Assembly: GCA_018340805.1 (NCBI GenBank)
Contig: JACMZG010001911.1
Span: 49,717,213 to 49,781,212, forward strand
Length of the DNA stretch: 64,000 bases
Source: Microvelia longipes
Taxonomy: Eukaryota; Arthropoda; Insecta; Hemiptera; Veliidae
Reading direction: 5' to 3'
Shown: positions 48,099 through 57,575 of the stretch, piece after piece
Position numbering within the stretch: position 1 is the stretch's first letter
Layout: each line of letters opens with the position of its first letter
Notes under the pieces: generated by a model
What the model was told of the DNA's origin: nothing
Databases searched by the model: none
Seen by the model: only the letters and a program-made list of their open reading frames with translations
Translations under genes and position numbers: made by a program

Positions 48099-48410
48099 GT
48101 AATAACTTCGGTAATGCTATACGCTGGACCTCTGAATAAAAGTTACTGCACGTCTAGGGTGTAATAACTTCGGTAACACTATACGCTGGCCTTCAGGATA
48201 AAAGTTAACCCACGTCTAGGGTGTAATAACTTCGGTAATGCTATACGCTGGACCTCTGAATAAAAGTTACTGCACGTCTAGGGTGTAATAACTTCGGTAA
48301 CACTATACGCTGGCCTGCAGGATAAAAGTTAACCCACGTCTAGGGTGTAATAACTTCGGTAATGCTATACGTGGACCTCTGAATAAAAGTTACCCCACGT
48401 CTATGGTGTA
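48099..48410. repeat. 62-bp satellite arranged as A-B-A-B-A dimers
   Basis: Five monomers start at 48099, 48161, 48223, 48285 and 48347, exactly 62 bp apart. Type A has GGTAATGCTATACG, GGACCTCTGAATAAAAG and TTACTGCACG; type B has GGTAACACTATACG, GGCCT-CAGGATAAAAG and TTAACCCACG. Types alternate, giving a 124-bp higher-order unit. A TA array follows directly. Confidence 0.92.
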
Positions 48411-48411
48411 G

Positions 48412-48424
48412 GGTATATATATAT

Positions 48425-48466
<42 letters not shown>
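48412..48466. repeat. TA microsatellite
   Basis: Starts at the right edge of the 62-bp satellite. Confidence 0.88.
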
Positions 48467-48468
<2 letters not shown>

Positions 48469-48469
48469 T

Positions 48470-49740
48470 GTGTTTGCGTGAGTGTGTAAATCAATTTTGG
48501 GGAGTGCAAGAACTCTTCTCCAAATTAGTTTGTTGAGGCCTTATTGACGTGGTTTGCTAATTTATTACTCTGGTCCACTTTTATCATCTGAATCGTCCGA
48601 AAATGACGCTCGTGAGGAAAATAACAGTGTTAGTTAAAGCTGATATCTTAACTAACACTAACATATGTTCATTCTGACTTGACTTGTGTATGTAATTATT
48701 GCTCCTCTCAGACTCAAGTATTGTTCCAAAATACCAAACTTATTTACACATTAACATTTATTTATTAAAGCAGACAAGCCGCTTTAGTTCGACTGATTTA
48801 AAGGGGTATAATTTATAAACAATTAGTCTTTGAGATACTTTCTATTATAAGTGCATCATAAATCTCAGTTTAAGTATAAGCTTGCGCTTTATTTTTTAAC
48901 ACCTTTAAAAAATTATTCTAAGAAAATAACTAAACATTAAAATAAAAACTGTTTCTTTGAAATTATTTATTTTTTATGTAAAAGAAATTTAAATTTTTCA
49001 AAGTGTTAACTTAGAAACCTACATTTCTTGCAATTTAATATTTATTGCTTAAATATACGTTAAGTATTGCTTCAATAATTTTTCTTTGTAATGAATTTTC
49101 ACTTAGCTAAAGACTTAAATAATTTTGTTAACTTTCTCTTAATGCCTTTTTATTAAAGCCTGCAAGGGTGTTCTTTAAATTCAAATAATACTTTAATGTG
49201 TATCATAAAGAAAACAATACTTTTCTTATACACCTTAAATAGAATGAGAAGAAAAGAAAAAAAATATGAATAATTTAAAATATTAATAAGAGTATAAAGT
49301 ATAACAACACTCAATTCGTAAATCAAAATGAATTGAAGAAGAAAACAAAGTAAGAAAATATGTTAATAAAATGTAATAATAAGAACAAGAAAAAATAAGA
49401 ATTATTGAATATAAATAAAATAAAATACCGTTAGAGGAGGAAGAATAAATTAGAGGTACATGAAGCTAATTAGGAAAGAATAAAGCATCTCTTTATCCCG
49501 GTGCGGCGGGAAGAGCTCAGTAACCTTAGAAAAACGAATCTTGCTTTGATGAATTATGTTAGAAACTGTATTTGATTCAAGAAAATTTAAATTCAAGTAT
49601 CACTCTGTAAACAATTTACTTATTATAACGGGTACAGTTTTGAGCATATGCTTCATTAAATCAAAGTTATGCTTTTCACATGTTGGCTATAAATTCTAAT
49701 TCTTTATCAGTAAGTTCCTTATCCGTATCAGCTGGGCAAA
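48470..49740. other. Intronic, no supported features
   Basis: AT-rich; nothing recognised. Confidence 0.45.
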
Positions 49741-50054
49741 GTAATATATAAACCAAGTAGGGAAACTCCTATACTAACCCATTTTAAAAAAGACATGCGT
49801 GATCAACTGATAGCTGGCTCAGAAATACAGAAATCGCTAAAATTAAACTAATTGCGTATAAGCCCTTTAGGATTTACATTTTTTGATCTATTTTATTGGC
49901 AATACTGATAATTTATTGTGAATTTTACTTTTTATCGTGTTTTTGAACATCATTTTGTACGTGCTAGTTTTTTTATTAAATTCTATGAAATAATTGTTTC
50001 AATCATTTAATTAAAGAAAAAATAAACTGCAGTAAAGGTACATAATATGTTTTA

Positions 50055-50175
50055 GCGAATTTCCTTTGGGAAAAAATTCGCTAATGGGATAGGCGTCATG
50101 GCGGTATTCGAACCTCGGACCACGACACAAATCCGTTTCAGAGGTCCCTAATGACGAAAAAATAATTTTCGCGAG
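50055..50175. repeat. Left module of rep-C with B-box-like segment
   Basis: A palindromic AGCGAATTTCCTTTGGGAAA, then AAATTCGCTAA, then on the minus strand CGAGGTTCGAATACCGCCAT (B-box-like), then CGCGAGACTTTATATATATA. The same order, diverged, lies at 56905-57020. Confidence 0.55.
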
Positions 50176-50180
50176 ACTTT

Positions 50181-50186
50181 ATATAT

Positions 50187-50272
<86 letters not shown>

Positions 50273-50292
50273 CATATATATGTATATATATA
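50181..50292. repeat. TA microsatellite
   Basis: TA/ATA tract with phase slips, embedded in rep-C. Confidence 0.9.
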
Positions 50293-50319
50293 CATATGTA
50301 TTTCTAGACACTTTCTTGT

Positions 50320-51060
50320 AAACACTCTATCTTTCGAACGGATTAATATTTTTTAACCAAACTTGGTACAACAATCAACCTTCGGGAGGACACAAACCCT
50401 ATTGAAAACCAGGTTTTTGTGACGTCATTAACCCGGTTTGCTGAGTCAGCGAAATTTTCAAAAAATCAGCAAAATTCAGGGTTAATTTTTTTTGCCGCGA
50501 AAAAGGTCAATATTTATGTTTTTTGAGACGCTGAATCGAATAAAACCGGTCTGAAGTCGATACGACCACTCTAAGTGACCTAAAAATCGAAAAACCATTG
50601 TAAATTACAAAAAACCAAAATTTAGGTCGATAAAAAATAAATTTCGAGTAGGGTGTCGTTTTCTATGTAATTTTGGGCGCTGAATCGAATGAAACCGGTC
50701 CGAAGTCGATACGACCACTCTAAGTGACCAAAAAGTCGAAAAAACAATTGTAAATTACCGAAAACCAAAATTTAGGTCATTCAAAATTAAATTTTGAGTA
50801 GGGTGTCGTTTTCTATGTAATTTTGGGCGCTGAGTCGAATGAAACCGGTCCGAAGACGATACGACCACTTTAAGTTACCAAAAAGTCGAAAAAACCACAA
50901 AAAATATAGAAAACCAACATTACGGTCGTTGAAAATTAAATTTCGAGTAGGGTGTCGTTTTCAATGTTTTTGGGCCTCTGAGTTGAATGGCAGTGGTCCG
51001 GAGTAAATACGACCACTCAAACGCAGGGTACCTGGGTTCACATCCTGGAAGGGTCGATAA
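50320..51060 (+). repeat. rep-C copy: core plus about four 150-bp tandem units
   Basis: The core has AACTTGGTACAACAATCAAC, TGACGTCA (50420-50427), 14 bp, TGAGTCA (50442-50448). Tandem units follow: GAGTAGGGTGTCG recurs at 50646, 50795 and 50945, and GAATGAAACCGGTCCGAAG in between. It ends in a B-box-like CCTGGGTTCACATCCTGG at about 51031. Confidence 0.82.
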
Positions 51061-51099
51061 TTTTTTATCGTTTTTTTTTACCAAATATAAGTTTACAAC

Positions 51100-51233
51100 T
51101 AGAAAATAATTCTGGCGCGGTGGTCCGCATGTCGGGCGAATTTCCTTTGGATGCGAGCTCTCAAACCCAGAGTACCTGGGTTCAAATCCTAGTAGGGACA
51201 ATAATTTTTTACCTAGTATAAGTTTACAACTAG
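51100..51233 (+). repeat. rep-B end fragments
   Basis: AATTCTGGCGCGGTGGTCCG and CGGGCGAATTTCCTTTGGAT at 51107-51154, then a second ACCTGGGTTCAAATCCTAGT block at 51173, like the end of rep-C. Confidence 0.65.
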
Positions 51234-51943
51234 AAATAATTCTGGCGCGGTGGTCCGCATGTCGGGCGAATTTCCTTTGGATGCGTGTTTCCGTGCTTTT
51301 TACATTATATAAGTTTACAACTAGTAAATAAATAATTCCGGCGCGGTGGTCCGCTGTCGGGCGAATTTCATTTAGAATGCGTGTTTCCGTGCTAAACAAC
51401 CCATTTCTTGCTTATGCAAGAACCATGCCCATTGCGTGGTTCCGGTTCATGCTTTAGAACCTAAGCAGTTACTCAATTGTCAAGCACTGCTCGTAACTCA
51501 TTTTGTCTGTATTTTCCAAAGGAAATGCGCTAAAACCTTTAAAGATAACTGACTAAGCTTAAAGATAAGTAACTAATCTTTAAACTGTGCAAATAATAGT
51601 GCGTACTTCTAATTTTAGAGGCATAGTTTTGTACAACAACTGGATGATTATGCGCATTTCCTTTGGAAAATACAGACAAAATGAGTTACGAGCAGTGCTT
51701 GACAATGAGTAACTGCTTAGGTTCTAAAGCATGAACCGGAACCACGCAATGGGCATGGTTCTTGCATAAGCAAGAAATGGGGTTTAGCACGGAACACGCA
51801 TTCTAAATGAAATTCGCCCGACAGCGGACCACCGCGCCGGAATTATTTATTTACTAGTTGTAAACTTTATAATGTAAAAAGCACGGAAACACGCATCCAA
51901 AGGAAATTCGCCCGACATGCGGACCACCGCGCCAGAATTATTT
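51234..51943. mobile_element. rep-B foldback: 300-bp near-identical inverted arms
   Basis: Left arm 51234-51530 and right arm 51652-51943 match as reverse complements apart from about five 1-2-bp differences, with a 121-bp loop. Each arm contains two rep-B ends (GGCGCGGTGGTCCGC twice) and a TTCTTGCTTATGCAAGAA hairpin. No ORF. If transcribed, as expected within an intron, it would give a long hairpin RNA. Confidence 0.88.
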
Positions 51944-52450
51944 TAAGGTTTTGATAAATATACAGACGAAAGTTTATTGCCTTAAATATAACTTAAATTT
52001 ACGATTACTGGGTTTATAATTAAAAACTTTAGGTTAATTATTATTTCATTACCAATAACAATTAATATATGAAGAGAAAAAACTCTTATCATTTGCAAAA
52101 AAATAAAAAGTTGATTACTGCAGACAAATAATAAAATTTTAACTAGCCGATAGTTATAAGTAATTTAACTAACCTAGTATTTAAAGGATCTCTTCAACTA
52201 CTTTTAATTGGTTGCGACAAAATATATTTCTTTCACAAATTTTAAACATTTTTTACTAAAAAGTAAAAAAAGCAACGCATTAAAAACAAAAATTTCAAGT
52301 ACCGTAAATAGTTTGTTTACATTTACAAAGGTAAAATAAGATGGCTGCGCCCATAGGAAAATTTGAGCCAACTCCCTGGTGGACAAAATGTGGACTACAT
52401 GCAATATCTGATTAAAATCGGATTTGTTTCCCTACTTGGTTTATATATTA

Positions 52451-53804
52451 TTTTACAGTAAGGATACGCAAACTTCAGAGCCCCGCAAATCCCCATTGTA
52501 GATAAATGGTACTTGGTGGACTCCTGCTGTTACCCCCGACTCCTCCCTAAGTAATAAATTCAATTTCTTTCGCTAATCCCTAAAATCTTTTTTACGTTTT
52601 ACATTTAAGCTGGCGAAGCAGCTCTATAGTTTGCAACACTAAAGAGCTTGAAAAATGATAGCATTTTTTATGAGTTTGATTTCATAAACCTTAATAAAAT
52701 TCAACAATTTATAAGCAAATCGCTGTAACAAACTAGAATTTTTTACAGTAAACTCTAATATTTTTAGTTCCTGTTTTGCCAATTAAATCGCGATTAATTG
52801 TCAAAAACCAATTTCTTTTATAGGCTTCGTATTGTCTGATTTCATAAAATACCAATGGAAAACGTATTTTTTTTATCATCTTGCTAACAATAGGAAATAG
52901 ATATTTATATTTACCAATAAAAACTAGCTTCATAATCTAAATCATTCACTCATTTACAAACTATCTCATAAACTCATTTCTCCTTTGGAAATTTGGTAAA
53001 AGAATATTAGAACTGATAACTGTTATGATAATTATTAATTATGATAGCATTAGTGTTCATAAATATAATATTAACATATTTCGTCCATTAGCTCGTGCAA
53101 CCCATAAAATCTTTCTACGGACCCCCAGGGGTCCGTAGAAAGATTTTGCGTAACTTTGCCGCACAGCGTAGAATTATATTTGGTACAACTAGACTGACAT
53201 CATATTCAAGATTTAAAAAGATGCCGTTGAATTTCGCACAAAAAATGCTACATTCTATATTTTTGTAATAAATCCTAATTTTGTAAAAAAAATAATAAAA
53301 CTAAAACTCTTTTTATGTATTTTATATAAAACTTTTTTTTACAAAAGGAAAAGTTAAATTAAATCCATAAACTGAAAATAAAATAATGAGTAATTAACCT
53401 ACATTAATAATATAAAACTTTGTAGTTATTAAATGAAGTATTGAAATTTCACGTATCAAGTTGTTAAGTAGGTCTTACAGAGTTGCAACTTCGTCGACTC
53501 ACTTAATTATAACATCTAATGCTATATTAGTATGCTGTTAATCTGTCAGAACCAGCAAATAAACCTCTATAATTACTTTTTATTACGTGTCTATAATGAC
53601 TAATGTCAAAACATTTATATGATTAATGGAACTCTATTAACTTTATGTTTAAGTTAAGAAAAAAATGTTTTAAGCATATGGCAAAGTCAAAACTTGACAC
53701 TTGTTTGTTGATATCAAGTTTAAATTTGATTAACAACAAGTATTGAAAATTAATTAATAACATTAGATATATTAATTGCTTTAAATTTTGTAACCATAGG
53801 AACT
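52451..53804. other. Intronic; one palindrome, otherwise empty
   Basis: AAATCTTTCTACGGACCCCC pairs with GGGGTCCGTAGAAAGATTTT at about 53107-53147. Nothing else recognised. Confidence 0.5.
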
Positions 53805-54070
53805 TATAATTTAAAAAAAAATTGGGTACGGGGGACCTCGGAACTGTTTCTCATTACATCGTATTTACTTCGCTCGTCCTCTTAAAAATACACCAAATTT
53901 ACATTGAAAAACGTATTCGGACTCGCTTCGCTTGTCCTTAGACACTAAATACGTCTCCTTCATTATGCCGATAATGAGATAAAACTTGGGTCATTTGTTG
54001 ATCTTACATATGACTACACGTTTGCTAAATCGATTAAAACGTTTTTTCGCGTTTCATGACTTTGAGAAAT
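53805..54070 (-). repeat. rep-A tail and middle (minus)
   Basis: GGGTACGGGGGACCTCGGAA, then TTACTTCGCTCGTCCTC and CGGACTCGCTTCGCTTGTCC, then a GATAAAACTTGGGTCATTTG block. Confidence 0.7.
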
Positions 54071-54282
54071 TTTTTTGATTTTGCAGGAGTGTCAAAGAGG
54101 GTTTCCTATGCAGTCTGTGGACTGACTTTTGATGAATCGACCTGGCATTTGCCTGTAAAATTGAGGGAATCCACAGAAAACCTCAATCTGGTTGATCGGA
54201 CAGGCGGGTCCTGGGTGTAAAGGTTATATTGATACATTTTTTTACGTTTGGGGGTTTAGTTGTTTTCTAGATTTTTTTTAGG
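54071..54282 (-). other. Probable 3' UTR of the LINE relic
   Basis: Lies directly after the LINE stop on the minus strand; somewhat GC-richer than the surroundings. No A-rich tail seen. Confidence 0.35.
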
Positions 54283-54600
54283 CTAAGGGGAATAGTTAAT
54301 TTTATTTACGAATTGAAGTGTATTTATTATATTTTTTAATTTTGAGAAGAGCAGAGTCTTGATTATTTCAGTCTTGTCTTGGATGTCTTGAATTTTGACT
54401 TCCTGATATAATTTTGATCGCTCTGTCTTGTACTTGGGACAGTCTAGTAGAATATATTCTACGGTCTCGTCTATTGTGGGGCTGGTGTGGCATACTGGGG
54501 AGTCTCTTAATCCTATCTTGTCGGTTTTGTATGCATCTCGCATGTTGACTTCTTAGTCGGTTAATTATTACAATATCTCCTCTTGTTATTCTTGATTTCC
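54283..54600 (-). pseudogene. Non-LTR retrotransposon ORF2 C-terminal relic
   Basis: The open piece 54283-54543 (86 aa) contains VCHTSPTIDETVEYILLDCP, then KYKTERSKLY, the Cys/His segment found at the end of many insect non-LTR retrotransposon polymerases (C-x-x-x-x-x-x-ETVEH-L-CP-Y). Upstream, INRLRSQHARC reads on in another frame, so a frameshift separates it. RT and endonuclease are missing. A Jockey/CR1-like group is likely but not proven. Confidence 0.75.
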
Positions 54601-55812
54601 AGAACCAATAAAATTTGTTAAAAATACGGAATGAACTTCAAAACTAATCTCCGCAGACATAATTAAGTTTTATATAGTTATATATTTTAAAGTAGAGGGT
54701 ATTAATTTAATTATTTATTTAACTTTTGTAAGATTTATTGTTCATAATTGTAAATTTAAGGTGAAATAAAAAGCTTTATAAAAAAAATTAAAAAAAGACT
54801 AACCGTAAATTCTTTATAAAATCAAATAAGTTTTATTATTAATACTATATAACTGAGCTGAGTCAATTTGTTCAAAGTTTCTTTTAAAAAACACGTTTTA
54901 ATTATTTAAATATTTTACGAGTAAAGCAACAAGGATGTACGTAAATAGAGCGGTTATAAAATAAATACATTGATAAATAATAAGAATATAAGGAATCCAA
55001 TAATAACCCTCTATTGACGTAACTAAGTAAGTCTTGTCTAGAAAAGGTTGAGTTTTTACTGCGAGACAAGTTGAAGCTTCTACCATATAATCTATCAACA
55101 TGAATCTGTATTAGCTATAAACAATATCCTTGATTTAATCCTTGAAATAATATCTATCTAAATAAACAAAGACATTGCAGTTTGTGTATTACTCACTAGG
55201 ATCGCTTCAGTCTCACTTCCTTGATCTCCTTTAAGTACTTTCTGAGAAATATTGTAATTTGTTTTAAAACTTAGTAATAATTGCTGATCTTATTGATCCT
55301 TTTTGCAAAATATCCTTAAAGTATTTCCTTTCTGCGTTTTTTTACTTAAAAAATTTAAAATTCAAAATAAGTACAAGCCAAAGGTTATGGCCAATAAAGT
55401 TTGTTTTATACTCATCCTATGGCCAGATTATAAAACTATCTTTTCTGTACTGATTTCGTCAAGGTTTTGTTTTGCAACTTGCAAAATTAAAATTGTCTTG
55501 ATTGGTTTTTTTTCTGTGAAAATGTATCAGGATGGTGTCTTATACATAATTTTGTTTATTTTTTTATTATATTTTAGAAAAATATAATCAAAGAGTGAAT
55601 GAATGATCCATTTAAAAATATTCAATGGTCATTCTGCTTTGTCTTTGATTTAATAATTAACTAAATAGGATGAAGGTGCAACTTTTTTCTTATGATGCAT
55701 CTCAACAATGTATAAACATTATACTACGTTGAACGTTGAAGGAACTACGTTGAAGCTTACCATGCGAGTAGGTCACGAGCAGTAATTATCTCCCTCGGTT
55801 TGCCTGGAGGCT
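54601..55812. other. Intronic, no supported features
   Basis: The 94-aa ORF at 55303-55587 is hydrophobic and low-complexity without a signature. Confidence 0.45.
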
Positions 55813-55820
55813 TGTCAAGC

Positions 55821-56140
55821 CATAGAGGTATATACTAGAGGGAGCATTGCCTATCTAAATATTAAAAGGCAATATATATTAAGAGGCCTGAAACATCTTT
55901 TTGGGGCTCTCATGGGCTCTGTGTAACCTCTTTGAAACCTCCTTCAAGAGTGAGTTAAGGTTATGATTAATACATTTATTTCAGTTTCCCGCTCATTGTT
56001 TGTGTTTTGATTTGTATTTTTAACGTTTTATGTTCTATATAATTATGTATGATTATTTTTATACGGGAAAGTGGCCAGGTTACTTTTTTGATGTTTCAAA
56101 ATTAAACTTATAGGACCCCTCTAGTAATAATATCTCTATG
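55821..56140 (+). mobile_element. rep-D MITE, third copy
   Basis: Ends CATAGAGGTATATACTAGAG and CTAGTAATAATATCTCTATG. Flanks TGTCAAGC and TGTCGACG agree at 5 of 8 bases, perhaps a worn duplication. About 20 bp is inserted after CCTATCTAAATATT in the left part. Confidence 0.82.
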
Positions 56141-56183
56141 TGTCGACGAGCCTCAAAATTTAAATGTTTTAGTCCTCTGGGAT

Positions 56184-56430
56184 GACCACCTCCGTGGCCG
56201 AGGTCGTTAAGGCGTTAGTCTTTACACTGACCTTTGACACTCACGGAGGTCTGGGGTTCGCATCCCAGGTTACGCTCTCAGTTTATAGAAGATTATTGTT
56301 TAGATAAATTGTCGCCAGCTTTAGAATACACTTTGAGCGTAACGGTTGCTACTACCACCCGAGGTGGTTCCCGCAGGGGTTATCCCTGATGAGCCGCAAG
56401 GCTCTAAACGGGCATTATTTATTATTATTA
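56184..56430 (+). mobile_element. tRNA-Ser-like SINE with ATT tail and target duplication
   Basis: The head CTCCGTGGCCGAGGTCGTTA, then AGGCG, follows the serine tRNA A-box region; GGGGTTCGCATCCCAGG is the B box. The body holds TTACGCTCTCAGTTTATAG and the tail region CCTGATGAGCCGCAAGGCTC, then ATT repeats. TTAGTCCTCTGGGAT is duplicated exactly at 56169-56183 and 56431-56445, typical of LINE-driven insertion. The promoter boxes look intact. Confidence 0.93.
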
Positions 56431-56445
56431 TTAGTCCTCTGGGAT

Positions 56446-56904
56446 TTGGTCTCAAACACTAGCAATCGCAGGTAGTATATTAGGTAATATATTGTATATT
56501 AGTTAATATATTACTATATCAACAATATAGTTAATAACAATAGAGAATATCAACAATATAGACTTTTGTTTCTTTATCGAAGGGATTATCAAATTCGAAA
56601 AAAGCTTTCTTAAATCGACACAAAACTTTTTCTCTATAAAAGAATTTAGGTGGAATCACATTCGAAAATATTGATTTTACAATTATAGTCATATTATTTT
56701 AGTCGAAGAAACAATTAAAACTTTACTTACTAGTTATAAAACTTTAATTAATAAAAACCATAAGAAAAATAAATATAATTGCCGAATAATCATCAACAGA
56801 TGGTGCTGTGGTGGTATTAAGGTAGTGTCGTATTGGATGTGACATAGTGATTTTAGTATTGGTTTCGTATCTAATTTGTTAAAAGGAAATTTTTTTTCTT
56901 TTAG
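56446..56904. other. Intronic, no supported features
   Basis: AT-rich; nothing recognised. Confidence 0.45.
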
Positions 56905-57290
56905 TGAATTTTCTATAGAAAATTCGCTAATGATGTGGTTGTCATGGTGGGAGTTGGACCCGGGATGTGTCAGGAATCCCTAACCACGAAAAATATGTTT
57001 TGCGAATCTTTTATGTATGTATGATAGCGCTTGTACGGGTCAACTTTTTAATTGAAACTTGGTATAAAAATTAATCTTACGGAGCAGAGGAATCATATTT
57101 GAATCCAGGTGGGTGTAACGTCATTAACTTAGTTTGTTAAGTCAGCCAAATTTTAAAAATATCAGTGAAATCCAGGATAAAATTCTTTTGTTGTTTTTTG
57201 GGCGTTGAATCAATCGTATGAAACCGAAGTTAAACCAAAGTTAAAGACCAAAGTTAAAAACCAAATTTAAAAAATACACTCAGTTACTTA
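56905..57290 (+). repeat. rep-C copy, decayed
   Basis: AGTGAATTTTCTATAGAAAA, then TTCGCTAATG; GTTGGACCCGGGATG; TTGAAACTTGGTATAAAAAT; TAACGTCATTAAC with TTAAGTCAGCC; then a single shortened unit. It runs into rep-B, as at 10.5 and 51 kb. Confidence 0.6.
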
Positions 57291-57575
57291 CATTACATTT
57301 CCTAACTCAAATTAATGAATTTTTACAGGAAAAGAGTTTAAATATTTGCATTAAATAAGCTTAAAATGATTGCAAATAATGGTTTGTACAGCTAATTTTG
57401 TAAGGATGACTCTAGTTTTACATAACCAATGGGATCAATATGTTCCTTTAAATCCTTAATGAGTTACGAGCCATACTGCGACAGCTCAAACCGGAAACGT
57501 AAGGAAGAAATTGATTTTACGCAGAAAAGTACGCCTTTCGAAGGATATTCGCCCGGCATGTAGACCTCTACTACA
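57291..57575. repeat. rep-B interior and right end, diverged
   Basis: TAAGCTTAAAATGATTGCAA, AATGAGTTACGAGCC, then TACGCCTTTCGAAGGATATT and CGCCCGGCATGTAGACC, the complement of a rep-B left end. Confidence 0.55.

Larger units (their letters stand above)
49742..52450. mobile_element. Possible 2.7-kb element with perfect 25-bp inverted ends
   Basis: 49742-49766 (TAATATATAAACCAAGTAGG, then GAAAC) is the exact reverse complement of 52426-52450. The interior has no transposase ORF and holds later insertions: rep-C, rep-B copies and a TA array. Either one non-autonomous DNA transposon loaded with insertions, or two copies of a small element in opposite orientation. Confidence 0.5.

Noticed and set aside
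50920..51399. 159-aa minus ORF with repeated TRI...IRPT(A/C)-type wording
   Set aside because: It runs through tandem rep-C/rep-B ends, and the apparent protein repeats come from the DNA repeats. No independent coding evidence.
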